64,000 bases of DNA, from assembly GCA_958299035.1 (NCBI GenBank), contig CATQJL010000112.1:83470636-83534635 (forward strand). Direction: 5' to 3'. Positions 1 to 11,028 of the stretch are shown here, one piece after another (position 1 is the first letter of the stretch; every line of letters begins with the position of its first letter). Source of the DNA: Cylicocyclus nassatus. Lineage: Eukaryota > Nematoda > Chromadorea > Rhabditida > Strongylidae. Below the pieces are notes generated by a model. That model was not told the DNA's origin. It did no database searches and saw nothing but the letters and a program-made list of their open reading frames with translations. The translations under genes and the position numbers were made by a program.

Positions 1-77
1 CAGATCTAGAAGCAGTGGCCTGTGTTGAGGTACTCAATTCTGCCGGGAATGACTCTGCTGTCCCTCACGTACTTGAG

Positions 78-770
78 CTAGCTTTGTCGCACCGTCCGAA
101 AGTCTATCTGGTCTATCTGCGATCCGCGCTTTCCGCTGGCATGTATGACTAGATTACTGGTCTTCTTGATAAAGTATGTATTCGCTAGCCAAGTTATGAG
201 ACGCTGTGAACTCCAGAATACGCTTCCTTTCGTCGTTATGTGTGCCGTATCCGTGGTCTCCGTGACATTTCTGAAGGCCATCTCGTTGCTCTCCTACATG
301 CCCTTTGAGATCTGCTCCAATCAGTAGTATCTTTTCTTGAGGTATCGCTCTAATATAGTCGTCGAACTTTTGCCAGAACCCTTCTTTCTCACGATCAGTT
401 TCTCGCAATCTGCTTCTGGCGCATATGCTGTCACTAGGCCTCTTCTTTCCGATGTCTGCCCCTATGCTCATCACACAGTCGCTTATCCGATCTGCGCCAG
501 TTATTCTATCTCTTAGTGCTTCAGAATTACTATCCCGATACCATTTCTATCACTGATTATTCTTTTGTACAGAAGCTTGAAGCCGTCGCCGATGTCTCTT
601 GTTTTTCCCTCTCCATTTAATTTCTTGAAGGCAGGCTATGTCTACCTTTCTTCTTCTTAGGAGATCTGATTTGCTACCTTCCGATGTCGAGCTGTGAGAG
701 ATTCAACGTTAAATGTAGCTAGACGTTGCCTTTCTGAGAACTTGTCTCCGTGCCTAAAGTGAACAAGCTT
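78..770 (-). pseudogene. Decayed non-LTR retrotransposon AP-endonuclease domain (RTE/CFDP2-like)
   Basis: The minus strand carries pieces of the apurinic endonuclease domain found at the N-terminus of RTE-type LINE polyproteins and in craniofacial development protein 2-like proteins. Seen in order from the right: LATFNVESLTARHRK (about 700-750), VDIACLQEIKWRGK (about 600-650), then FWQKFDDYIRAIPQEKILLI and GADLKGHVGEQRDG (about 290-390), then NTYFIKKTSNLVIHASGKRG (about 110-190). These correspond to the family's N-terminal strand, the QE(I/T)KW catalytic motif and the GADLNGHVG motif. The pieces are in different frames (one shift near 590, another near 190), so the copy is broken. No reverse transcriptase follows in the window; the element would continue beyond the left edge. 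Family knowledge is used for the name; the frameshifts are read directly. Confidence 0.8.
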
Positions 771-1147
771 CTTTAGCTGTTTCCGCTCACCCTGCTGAGA
801 CCGGTAGCCCTAACTTCAAAAGTGTATAGTGCAAGGAACTAAGCATTTGTAACGATAGTCGGAGAAATCCGCGTTTACGACAATACCGCTAGAACCTGCC
901 TATACGCTTACCGAGAATCGGTACACGAAAATTTGAAAAGACCTGAGAGTGGAAAATACGATTCCTGGTATGAAACTATGCTAAACTAGGAAAAGTTCGT
1001 AAAGATTTCAAAGCACTTCTGCAAATATCTTTCAAAGCCTATGCAGCATTTGTGCTGCCTTGCAATTGCACCCCTTGCGCAAAGTATTGTCTTACCAAAA
1101 ATTTTCATGCAAAGTATTGTTCTACCGAAAATTTTCAAACTGTTTAG
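771..1147. other. Sequence without a recognised gene, upstream of the left TTL copy
   Basis: I see no convincing exon here. From about 1000 onward the sequence begins to resemble, weakly, the region upstream of the TTL domain exon in units I and II. A signal-peptide exon for the left TTL copy would be expected in or before this stretch but I could not find one. Confidence 0.4.
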
Positions 1148-2197
1148 ATTGCATCTATACCCATCACCGCTGATGCCTCTGATGTTGGCGCTACAATGAA
1201 ATTATCCTGTATGTATGCATATGCAAGTAAATTGAGGCCAAACCATCGATTTTGGGCTAATGTTCGATTGATGAAGGTTTGTTAATACAGAGGAAAGATA
1301 AAGAACCTATCCAAGTCACACTGGCAACTAAGAAGTGCGCTTAATCAAGAGCAGCTAAAATGATGATTTCAAATTAGCTACCTTTCTCTGCAGAACATGC
1401 ACAAGGAGCGCTTAATATAAGAACTTTGAAGTCTTACAGTCTGAGTACTCGTCGTCCAGATGGTAAAAAGGTAGTGCCTCATCGAAACTTTAATCTCGAG
1501 TTTTTTTTAACTTCTCTCGACTCAGATAAGACTCAAGCCTGCACAAAAATCTTGTAGCAAACAGGAAGCATTGTAGAGAAGTTATTCCCCTTTTCTAACG
1601 AGGTTCATGAAGTACCGGTCCCCTAACGAGATTCAGAAGATCAAAACTAAGTTTGGTGAGACACTGCAAGTATACTGACTACTGGGGAGACATACGCAAT
1701 AGAAACGCGGCAATTTATTTCGCATCCTAATTTCTCCAGTGCATGTTGTTAGTACTTGATTGTAGTATTTTGAGCATTTTTATCCCGTCCAAAGAGTCGA
1801 TCTGCACTTAAGAGCAGAGTTGAAACTGGTGTTATGAGCCTTTTCACAACTGCAAGTGTGGCTTGGCACCTTCTTTGGTCGAAAAACTTCAGTATATTTG
1901 AAAATTTCAGAAAAATGGTACAAGTGATGCTCTGCTTGACGAGCAGAAACAAATCAACACTGATCGTAAACCGTATATGCACTTTAAAATGTCGGCCAAC
2001 GGCATCAAAGATCCAAAAGATCTTTACATTTACATAAAGCACAACTGTGTTAGAAACGTGAGTTTTCTAGTAGTATATTACAATAAAATATGCACAGATT
2101 TCAGCACACAACAATGTACCGAGTGAAGAGCGTCGATGTCAAAATGGATAACAAAAATCCGATGGTTAAAAATATAGGTACAATATTTTTGCCCTGA
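1148..2197 (+). CDS. Transthyretin-like (TTL) family gene, left copy, 5' exon not found
   Basis: Three exons in phase: 1148-1276 (43 codons, starts IASIPITADASDVG and ends FWANVRLMK), 1911-2057 (49 codons, starts KNGTSDALLDEQ and ends IKHNCVRN), 2105-2197 (30 codons plus TGA, ends NIGTIFLP). Acceptors are TTTAG, TTTCAG and TTTCAG; donors are GTTTGT and GTGAGT. The order fits the TTL family (PF01060): a first beta strand with a cysteine (MKLSCMYAY), a V(R/K)L strand, an ALLDE-like loop, DPKDLYIYIKHNC matching the usual DPYLKIYHxC, and a final IGTI strand. TTL proteins are small secreted nematode proteins, some of which bridge apoptotic cells to phagocytes; most have no known role. The copy is more diverged from the two unit copies than they are from each other, and its reading frame is open. 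The signal-peptide exon is not identified, so it may be a fragment. Assigned from motif order, not from a search. Confidence 0.72.
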
Positions 2198-2772
2198 TAG
2201 AATTTACGAATAACTCCTTTTGCAAGCTTGATGTGTTTTTCCAAAGTTATATTTTGCAGTTGCAAACTAATATGTGCTTTATACTATGAAAATTGATAAA
2301 AAATTGACTAGTTCGTGTTTTTTGTTTAATGTCTACGTCATTTATTGACAAACAATAGTACAACAGATGAAATATGTGGTTGCCGTGTCGTCTTCGCAGG
2401 CAGCAACCAGGATGTTTCTAACTTTTATTCAGCGAAGCCAATGTTTTGGTTTTATCTCTCCTAGAAAGTCGAGTGTATTATGTCAGGCATGCTCGTACAT
2501 GCCCTCGTCAGAGGCTAAGATATCGTATATAATAGTACGCCAAAGCGGGATCACGGACAGCCAGTACTCACCTTAAATGACAGCAAATTCGCCATTGTCT
2601 TTCAGGCTAAAAGCTTTTGAATAATTTGTTTTGTTGGCGTTTGTAAACTCACGGTGCTGAGATATATTTGCAAGTCGATTCTCTTTTAGGAATGATCATA
2701 TGAGCTGCCATTACCTAGTTTTGCAAATGTTTCTTCAAAAAAAGCTAAAATTAGCGCATTTTTGGTGCTTAA
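2198..2772. other. 3' flank of left TTL copy, nothing recognised
   Basis: The first part (to about 2360) still resembles the sequence downstream of the TTL copies at 11029 and 41073, including a shared AAATTGATAAA stretch. The remainder shows no exon, RNA or element that I can support. Confidence 0.4.
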
Positions 2773-3083
2773 AGGCACCGTCCACCCAAAATCTCGAATT
2801 CAATGTTTTTGTCGCCTTCAGGCCTTCTGAAAGCCCTGATTCTGAATATGGAGTCGAAAATCCGCGAAACCCCCAAAATCCATGTTTCGAAAACCCTCTG
2901 CAACGAAGGCGAGATAAAGCATGCAAGACCATGGTCGCCCCGCCTACTTTGCTACTTCCGGAGCGCATTTCTCGCTTCAGAAGCAGTCTTTTGCGGCGAA
3001 GCTTGGGGGTTTGCCTAGTGTGGGGGCCCACACTAGTATGCCATCATAATCTCGCCAATCTCCTATTTGGATGGACGGTGCCT
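2773..3083. mobile_element. TTAA-flanked MITE with AGGCACCGTCC ends
   Basis: Element of 311 bp bounded by TTAA on both sides (2769-2772 and 3084-3087). The left end reads AGGCACCGTCCACCCAAA and the right end, inverted, reads AGGCACCGTCCATCCAAA. The perfect TTAA duplication and inverted ends mark a non-autonomous DNA transposon. It shares the terminal AGGCA and the TTAA target with the elements at 12288, 14356, 32606 and 42649. TTAA duplication is typical of piggyBac-type transposition; the superfamily is inferred. Confidence 0.75.
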
Positions 3084-3594
3084 TTAAAGGCAGTGACCAG
3101 GTCAAATCTAACCCCCTCCGCTTAGTGTCAATCCTGAACGTTGGTCCCAAGAGAGGGGCATCTGCCTTGATCCGGCTTTCTAGTGGAGATAATGGGCCTG
3201 GAACTGCCAAAATGCTATCGTCCCTCCTAGATCCTATCAAGCTCCGGCCACCCATGTAAAACATCAAGATTTCAAAAATGAACCGAAAGGACGAGGCTTT
3301 CCACCACCAACGAGCTCGTGCCATATGATTTCTCATAGATCCTGTTATGAGGTCAGGTTATTTGGCCGTAGGACGAGGTATAATTAAGTTTTCCACTTCG
3401 TTGGTCAATGCGCATCTCCTGATTATTGGTTGACCATAGCGGCCGCCCTAGCGCCAGTATGGGAGCCGATGGTGGATCCTGTCTAAGATCGAACCCGAAA
3501 AACCAACAAGCTGAATCCTTGTTAGGTAGAAAGTCTGATTAAAGGTTTGCAAGGGCATTCCCTCGCCGACACTGTAAGACGAACTCATCACCAG
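3084..3594. other. Left flank just outside the duplication, nothing recognised
   Basis: Open frames exist on both strands but none shows a family motif or a clean exon structure. The right end (3591-3597) is the left breakpoint of unit I, where CCAG precedes the shared ATGAATG. Confidence 0.4.
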
Positions 3595-5165
3595 ATGAAT
3601 GTTGCGCAGAGTTTTCGTAAGTGAAAAATGTCTCAAGTGGACACCTCCACTGCTGGTGTGGGTAAAATTTGTTTTTAAGAATGGAGATCATACACCACAT
3701 GTCATTCTCAAAGCTCTATTGCTAAGACGTCGCCCAACGGTGTTTGTTCGACAACTGACTCCAAACCCTGGCTAGTTGTTGTGCACGACTTCTGTCACGT
3801 TGTTTCTTTGTACCTCCCAGACGATCGAACAACTGATCAACATAGATTATGAGATTGTTAGCGACATAGATTGTGAGATTAGAAGTGATCAACATAGGAT
3901 GCATCAACCTGAAGCACAATCGCTCAATCAGTTATCGAATGACTCGGCAATGAATTTCCTCATGCTTGTTTTCTGAGAAAAATACGTATTCTTTTCCGAT
4001 ATGTGTATCAGTTTTTTGTTCTTTAATTTGCAGTTGATTGACCGTCGATATGTATCTTAGTAATTCTGCCCTCATCAACATTGTTGTCTCTTTAACACTT
4101 CATCAACTCATATGCGGTTTATTTGTTCATTTGTGATTTTTCAATCATGCTTCAATTAAATGCAGTTTCTTTGGGTTCCGTTTCTGTAGATATTATGAGA
4201 ACTTTTCATAATTTTCGAGCATTCAGAATTCCATTATATAACCATCACAACATAAGAAATATTGAATTGACAAGCAGTTTTAGTCGCGACGCCATCACTG
4301 ACAAATTTCTGTATGAATATATGGTATAATTCGAAAGAGTACAAGAGAATTCGGTGGTCAACTCTGTTGAGCAGAAATCATTTTTGCATGAAGATTTAGT
4401 GCAGCAAGTCGGAAAACCTATATCTTCGAGATTTCGAAAGTAATGCCACAAAAAACGAACTGAATTTGGATGACTGTAGCACTATAGCTAAACTATAGAT
4501 GTATGATCAAACTCAAGCGATGTGGACTGCACAGAAATTGGCTTTCGCGCACAAGATCACAAAATTTCGCAGACTGCAGGTCATAGGTCTCGGTCATTAC
4601 CTTTATTACAGTTCCGCATATAGCCAAAGCTTACATATCCAACAGTAGCGGTCTCAGAATTTCCATCGGAAGGGGAGAGGGAAGGGGCAAAATCATGTGA
4701 TGCTTCCTAAAATTTTTGCGAGCTTATGAGCTCGAGAATTTGATTTGAATTTTTGAAAGATTATAAACTGATTCTTATCGTTTACAAGTGTAGATAGGTT
4801 AATTGCACATTTTCATAACCCACGTAAGTAAACTTTGATTTCGGGATTTATTCTTTGCTGAACCCTCAAACTCTCTCCCCCCCCCTCCCTCCCACCATGT
4901 CCGTCACTGGAATGCAATCATCGAGTCACTTGCACTACAGGCTCACTAGAGGCTGAAGACAAAACTTGGAATTATACCTTTCATTATTCAATAACGAGAG
5001 ATTCAATAATCAATATGTGAGAGTGCAGGTTCGAAACTACCCCTCCCCACATAGAAATCGTGGCACCTGAAAGCTTCAAGTTGAAAAAGTTTCGTATCTA
5101 TAGGTCAAAGCCAAATCATATACTAGAACAGGAGGTGTTCCAAAAACATATGCGCATTGTTTGAT
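3595..5165. other. Start of unit I, no gene recognised (repeated at 23534-25058)
   Basis: Collinear with the start of unit II. Both copies share AT-rich stretches, a C-rich run (4877-4892 and 24770-24783) and no exon that I can recognise in either strand. Small indels differ between the copies without keeping any frame, which argues against coding. Confidence 0.5.
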
Positions 5166-6043
5166 TGTCCGTTTTTCTAGGCCTATATTTCAAACAACTT
5201 TTTTTCCATCAAACTTTCTTTTTCGATATAGAATTTGCATATCATTGGAAAGCCCTCTTTATGTACTTTCTAACGATGGTGGAAATAGACTGCTATCCTC
5301 ATCTGTGAGAATTTCACCAGCACCTCGCATAACTGCACTCAAAATTGAAATTTCGATGCTTGAGTTTCCGTGGCCACAATTCAGGCGCAAATGAACGAAT
5401 TCTTCTGAAAACATAGCATTTCTATTGGATGAAGTTTGTTTACCTACAGCTGCTTATGTGGATTTTTGGAGATAGCTGGACTGAGAAATGGACGCTTCGA
5501 AAGAGATACTCACTGCTGGCATTCTATGGATCAGAAATTTTTTATAATTAAGGCAATCGCCAAAGCTTTGCCCATTTCTGTAAACTTGAGATTAGCACAC
5601 CTCAACTACAATATTTGAAGAGAAACTCAGCTATTGACTGCGCGAAGAATTTCAAATTTTCCCAATTTGACACTCATAAGCCTACAACAAGTAGGCTTAG
5701 AAAAGTAAACTTTTTTAAATTTTTGTCTTTTCTTTTCGCAGAACTCTTTCGTCGGAGTCTTTTCTATACCCTCATAAACTCTTGGTCTGCTGCTAAAATA
5801 AGCTGATTGCCAGCCATATGAACGAAACTTGAAGGGAATTGTAAGCTCTTGAAGAAGAGGTTTTTGAGAGAAAAACTTTAAGCTTTTTGACGCGTGGTTT
5901 TCTTCCCAACTGCGATATCAGTATGAGCAGGCGTGCGCTGAATTACGAAAGGTTTGCTGTTTTTGAAGGTCTTGACTGCATTCAAAAATATGAAGAATGA
6001 ACGAAGTTATAGCCCTCCAAAGTGAAAACTTGCAAAACGGACA
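5166..6043. mobile_element. Candidate DNA element with TGTCCGTTTT inverted ends, unit I only
   Basis: Unit II goes directly from TATGCGCATTGTTTGATCG to CTAATAACTTGCTC (25043-25070), whereas unit I has about 0.9 kb between the equivalent points. The extra block starts TGTCCGTTTTTC and ends GCAAAACGGACA, which is a 10-bp inverted match. I could not settle a target duplication, and the flank between 6044 and 6066 is also missing from unit II, so the exact insertion may be larger. Confidence 0.5.
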
Positions 6044-6369
6044 TTATTTTTGCAACAACCTAATAATAACTCTCTTGCTTCAATGTTTTTTGCCAATCTT
6101 TTGATACCATTCTGTAGAGAGGCTTCAACTCAGATTCACAGTATGGAGCGATTTTCCGATCTCTCTTCACTGCTGTGGGATTACAGTAAAAACTTCGACA
6201 TGGGTTCTAGGCCACTGGGGGCCATATTTTGCCGCAGAAATAAAGCAAATCCAAAGACTTTTGTACTAGGCTAATCAAAGTCTTTGATTTTAAATAAGAA
6301 TTTGCACTTTATTGTGATGCTTCTTTCCTAAGTTATTCCAAGTAAACCGTAACGATGTTTTTCCGACAC

Positions 6370-6915
6370 TGGCCTGTGGTAAAGCTACTTCAGTTCAGGT
6401 GAACTGAACTGAGGCCCTCATCCAAGATTCGGTAAGGTAAACTGCCTATTACCAGCTTCCCATGTAGTAAGAATGCAAAATGAAATTTCAGCTGACCTCC
6501 GTCTACCTGACGAGGTAGTCTACCTTACTTCAGTCAGTCCACATTCAGTTAGACTACCAATTGATTTGAATAGTGTCAGTAATGATACGCAGAGAAGCTT
6601 TTCGTAAGTTACTCCTGAGTAACTTACGATACACGTCAGTTTAACATGTCGGTGAGGAGCAGTGATGCTGACGAGACTTAACAAGATCTAACAAGTGCGG
6701 CCACGTCCCCGCCGCTAGTGCCACTGACGTACATGTGATGTTTGGCAAAATCGTCTTGACTCGTATACTTGTATGGACGTGGCGCTCTCAATCTTATCAT
6801 CGTGGGTGGTTGGCAATATCAATCAATGGCTCGACTGAAGGCAAGCTGACTCGTCGAAGCCTCAACTGAAATTTTATTCAGCTGAGATCGAATGAAGCAG
6901 CTTTACTACGGGCCA
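6370..6915. mobile_element. MITE with TGGCCYGTRGTAAAGC inverted ends, unit I only
   Basis: The left end reads TGGCCTGTGGTAAAGCTACT and the right end, inverted, reads TGGCCCGTAGTAAAGCTGCT. Unit II has the empty site CCGACATTGTCAG (about 25359-25372), so the 546-bp insertion is bounded by comparison. A second, diverged copy of the same family lies at 58503-59284. No open reading frame for a transposase is present. No clear target duplication was seen. Confidence 0.75.
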
Positions 6916-7510
6916 TTGTCAGAAATGTGATTACAACGTCAAAAAAGCAGAAAACACTCGCATATACTCGCACTCTCACTGCATTGAAATCAGCATGCGT
7001 GAAAGTCCTGATGCACGTTTTTGTAGACTTTATGGAAGAATATTGCCAGACTTTCGGTTTATTTTACAATAATTCTAGATGCTGGAAACTCTTACGGTAT
7101 TCCTACACTAACGAAGAGAGATCGGCGATTTACTCCATACTGTAAATCTAAGTTGAAGCAATCTCTACAAAATGGTACCAGAATATCGGCAAAAGACATT
7201 AAAGCAGGAGAATTAGAAAGTGGAAAACAGTGCGCACATTTTTTGGGACACCCTGTATACTATCTCTGCTTTTATTTTCATAATCGGGATTGAACTTTTT
7301 TCCATTCTTTTTTCTGTATGTTGCTATAAGTCAAACGTATTGCTCTCTGAATTTTGAAGTGCACCATTCAAAATCTCTTTTTCCCCTTTCTTGATGAAAT
7401 GAACGATGCTGGGCTTCATTACTGAAATCATCACTTATTTTTTTACCTGACATTCCTGATATGTATACCACATGCGCCTCAAATTGAATTTAATCACAGG
7501 TTTATTGCAG

Positions 7511-7684
7511 GCTGCTGCGCGATCAAACATTGCGACGATAATCTGTAAAGTGGCCAGTTCCGCAGGACTAAATCATATTTTCAATCTCATCTTCAATGTG
7601 GCTAATTATCCTTCTTTTTTTGGTGAGTTCTTCACTTCAAATTATCAGAAACCGGTGTCAACATCCTCTTCTGCTACTACATAG
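7511..7684 (+). CDS. Exon-like block: last transmembrane segment and tail of a chemoreceptor-like protein, unit I
   Basis: After the acceptor TTTATTGCAG an open frame reads AAARSNIATIICKVASSAGL, then NHIFNLIFNVANYPSFFGEF, then a Ser/Thr-rich tail to TAG at 7682. The same block in unit II (29099-29290) stays open and diverges mainly by substitutions. The shape, a hydrophobic helix with SSAGLNxIxNL followed by a short S/T tail, resembles transmembrane 7 and the C-terminus of nematode serpentine receptors. I found no upstream exons for the other helices in either unit, so this may be a gene relic. The unit I tail is five codons shorter because a Lys codon became TAG. Family assignment is tentative. 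Confidence 0.3.
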   Translation, partial: AAARSNIATIICKVASSAGLNHIFNLIFNVANYPSFFGEFFTSNYQKPVSTSSSATT

Positions 7685-9052
7685 TCTCTTTCATTTTTAT
7701 GAACACGTGAGTTGAATAGTGCCAAGGATGCACGACTAGGATAAGTGATGTGATAGTGAAAATGGTCAATTCAAAATTCTAAGCTGGATTAAGTGTAAAT
7801 TATTTCCGCTTTTTCTTAATGTCGGTCTTTCAAAGATATTGCAGATATGGAGCTATGCATCCCCATTCCCATACCCTTTACGCAACCCTTGTGTTGGTTT
7901 ATCACTGTAGCAAGAATCAAGCTGACAGATATGTACAAGCGTAGCAGTGTAGTTTTCTTCTTACTCCTCAATGGTACGTTTGTTAACCATGATCTTTCAA
8001 GAAGGCTGATCCGCTCCAGATTTCTCAGATTTTTGTCGTTGTCGTTGCATGTTGCAAGCAAAACAAACTTCAAACTTCATAATATTCAAGTGCTGCTAAG
8101 GCTCTAAGTCAGTCACTGTTGAAAGAGCTGTTTTTGTTAGTGTTGCGCAAGTTGTGATTGTTGAGACTGGCCCTCTTTTAGAGGGTGGCCCGTAAGTATG
8201 GGCGTTACAACGTATAATATATCTTTCTCCTGATATATTCTATCGAAGGCCAATATGCCTGTAGTTCCTCTTAAAAAGCGCTGCGGTGCGACGACAGCAC
8301 CGTGTTTACAGTACCGTACTTTGTTTTGGAGGAGAGAATCTATGCTGTTACGGCATTATGTTATTTTTTGGATTATGCTCTAAACCTCATACCTTCAAAA
8401 TTTGATTCGTAAGCGGATTATCACCCCATTCGCAACAGGTACATTTTTCACATAGCCTTTTGACGCATTAGCTTCAATAAGTTGGTGAAGTCTGCGTGCA
8501 TATGCAGAATCCCAGCTTTGCTGGGATTAACATTAGGACTCCTGTGTTTTTGACATGCAAAAATAACCTTGCAAAACCTCGTCTTTCCACCCGGTATTCC
8601 AATAACACTCCATACCTTTCCTGTACAAGAATTAAATTGAACATGTGCACTTGACTATTTATCTAAACAAGGCAGGGCAGTAAACCACTTATCCTGCAAA
8701 TGACTCGCAAACTTTGTGAAAAAGTCGTCCAAGACTTGAAAAGTAATGCATGCGAAATCGCCTCTGTTGTAGTTGTTTAGAATAATCTTTGAAAATTGGA
8801 CCTCAAGTCAATTTTATAGAAAGAAGCTTCAAAGAGTCTTCTGTTGTCCATAAACTCACAAAAAATATTCTTCGGAAGTTTCCAGATCTTCTCAGTCAAA
8901 ATTTCATTTTTAAGGGTCCGCAGAAATACTGCGGATAGCAAAAAACGAAATTAATTTGGGTTGTAAAGTTAACAGATGAACCTCGAGGGTGTAATCATAC
9001 GGCGCCCGCTTGCCATAGGGTAGGCGGATCAGTGAAGACAATTGTTCTGTCG
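7685..9052. other. Spacer between exon-like block and TTL copy A
   Basis: Collinear with unit II at 29291-30224 and again from about 37316, where unit II carries a 7.1-kb insertion. An exon-like piece after TTGCAG at 7845 reads YGAMHPHSHTLYATLVLVYH in one frame in both units, but no family is recognisable and I do not call it a gene. Nothing else is supported. Confidence 0.35.
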
Positions 9053-11028
9053 ATGGACCTATATTTTAGTGCATTGTTTTTTTTATTCTCGCTATCAAGC
9101 ACCGCAGCATGTATATAGGCGCACCTTAATCTACTGCTAGCGAGCAAGCTATAGTAACCATTTTCTCAGTGTTCTCATTCTTTTTCCGGTAAAAGCCTAA
9201 AATTTGACAGGTGTGTAGCCAACTCTTTGTTGGGCAACTTTAAAGTGTTTGTGGTAAGTTGAGGGGATTTTTGAGCATTTATTAGCAGCGGTGTCAAAGG
9301 AAAAAAGACTGAGAAATGGCGATTCCTACATGAAAGCATGGATTCATGGAACCGATTAAATGAAAACAAGAGAAATAAAAAGTGCCAGGTCACATAGATT
9401 TCGTAAAGGTTTTGAGGCATTGCAAAAATCTGGCGATGCTCAGGATTCCTGATATGTTACTTTGCACTTGCACGGAATAAACGCAAACTGTTCAACAACT
9501 AAAATTTTTTATATAGAATTGTTTAGATTGCTACCATACCTCCCACTGCTGATGCTTCTGATGTTGGTGCCACGATGAAATTATCTTGTATGTATGCATA
9601 TGCCAGCAAATTGCCTGAAAATCATCGATTCTGGGCCAAAGTTCGATTGATGAAGGTTTGTCATTACTGAGGAAAGATACGAGGAACAAACACCATCTCG
9701 CACTGGCGAATTGGGAAGAGTTGTCGTTTTAAGAGCTTGCATTGATGATTTAAATCTGCTTTCTTTCTTGGCTAATTTGTCATGAGGTTTGAAACTATGA
9801 ACTTCGAAGTTTTGCGACTGAGTGCGCGTCATCAACATGGTACTATCATAGGAGGGTCTCACTAAATTTGGATCTCGAGATTTTTCGAAATACAAGTCTT
9901 TCCAGCTTTGATCGGGTCCAAATCTTCATAATCTCAAAACCCCGTTCGATGGCTCTTGGAAGCATTGCGGACACGTTGTTTCCCTTCCTTAACTTCGGCA
10001 GTAGGGTCGAGCATGCCAGGATGGAGGGCGTCGCTGTATTTTGCCGATAGGCTCCACCATGTGCGGACAGCTGGCGCGAATCTATAATGCCCTAAATATC
10101 TACAGCTGCGTGTCTGTAGCAGAGGTCCACGTGGGACCACTTCTTTCGACGACATATAGTCCTCTACACCGTCGCCTGGAAGGACTTGTTCAAAATATAG
10201 CGGGAAACCCATAAATTGTCCAGAGCGAGCCAAATCGCACTTCGCGAATTACTGTGCGAGTACTTTTCTAGGTAAAGACAATGCCGTATCAAATGGGACC
10301 AGGGAGGTGGCCTACAAAATATTCGGTCCTTTAGAGAAATCATAAGCATACAGTCTATCTCAGATCTAAGAGACATTGTTCAAAACTATGCTGATATACT
10401 GACTGCTAACAATGATAACGAGCATAAAAAATGAAAACGAATGAAAATGAATGAGACTCGGCTAGGTGTTTTTGCATCGCATTTGAACTTTTATCAATAT
10501 CTACCTTGGTGAGTCGAATTTTATCTTTATCTTTACACTCAAGGTGTACCATTTGAAGTATGAAAACTGTTAGCATGGGGCCAGTCGTCCTAGACGTTCA
10601 AAGAACAACAAAGAAAGCTCGTACTTCGATGAGTTAAGGACAGAGGACAGACCTGAATTTACGGTCATAAGCATTCTTCCAACTGTCAGTGCGAAATGGT
10701 ATTTTCATTTGTTATTGTTAGTTTAATCGAAATTTTAGAAAAATGGCACAAGTGGTGGTGCTACGCTTGACGAGCAGAAACAAATCAACTCTGATCGTGA
10801 ACCGCATATGCAGTTTACAATGTCAGCAAACGATATAAAAGACCCAAAAGATCTCTACATTGACATAAAGCACAACTGTGTCCAAAACGTGAGTTTGCTA
10901 GTAGTAAAGCACAATAGAATATGCTCAGATTTCAGCACACAACGACGTATCAAGTTAAAGACGTTGATGTCGAGATGGACAGCAATAATCCCACAGTCAA
11001 GGATGTGGGTACAATATTTTTGCCTTGA
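9053..11028 (+). CDS. TTL family gene, unit I copy, probably defective in the signal-peptide exon
   Basis: Exons 2-4 are intact and in phase: 9527-9655 (43 codons), 10739-10888 (50 codons), 10936-11028 (30 codons plus TGA). They encode the TTL pattern MKLSCMYAY, FWAKVRLMK, KNGTSGGATLDEQ, DPKDLYIDIKHNC and VGTIFLP. Compared with unit II there is one extra Gly codon in exon 3. The signal-peptide exon begins at ATG 9053 (MDLYFSALFFLFSLSSTAAC), which matches unit II, but in unit I the stretch that forms the donor in unit II (TAT|GTAGGC) has lost bases and instead reads TGT ATA TAG. A nearby GT at 9111 would join in the wrong phase. So this copy probably cannot make a secreted product unless another first exon is used. 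The product would be a small extracellular protein. Intron 2 (9656-10738) contains a tract almost identical to unit II. Confidence 0.7.
9876..10400. other. Tract of unusually high identity between the two units (intron 2 of the TTL gene)
   Basis: Compared with 40022-40554, I count only about five differences over roughly 525 bases, clearly fewer than in surrounding intron and even exon sequence. A 99-codon minus-strand frame (9934-10233) is identical in both copies but has no recognisable motif and lacks splice context. Nothing similar is present in the left TTL copy. It may be a younger insertion that predates the duplication, a gene-conversion tract or a constrained non-coding element. Confidence 0.45.

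Noticed and set aside
9934..10233. 99-codon minus-strand frame identical in both units
   Set aside because: No family motif, no splice context and antisense to the TTL intron. Identity is reported as a tract, not as a gene.
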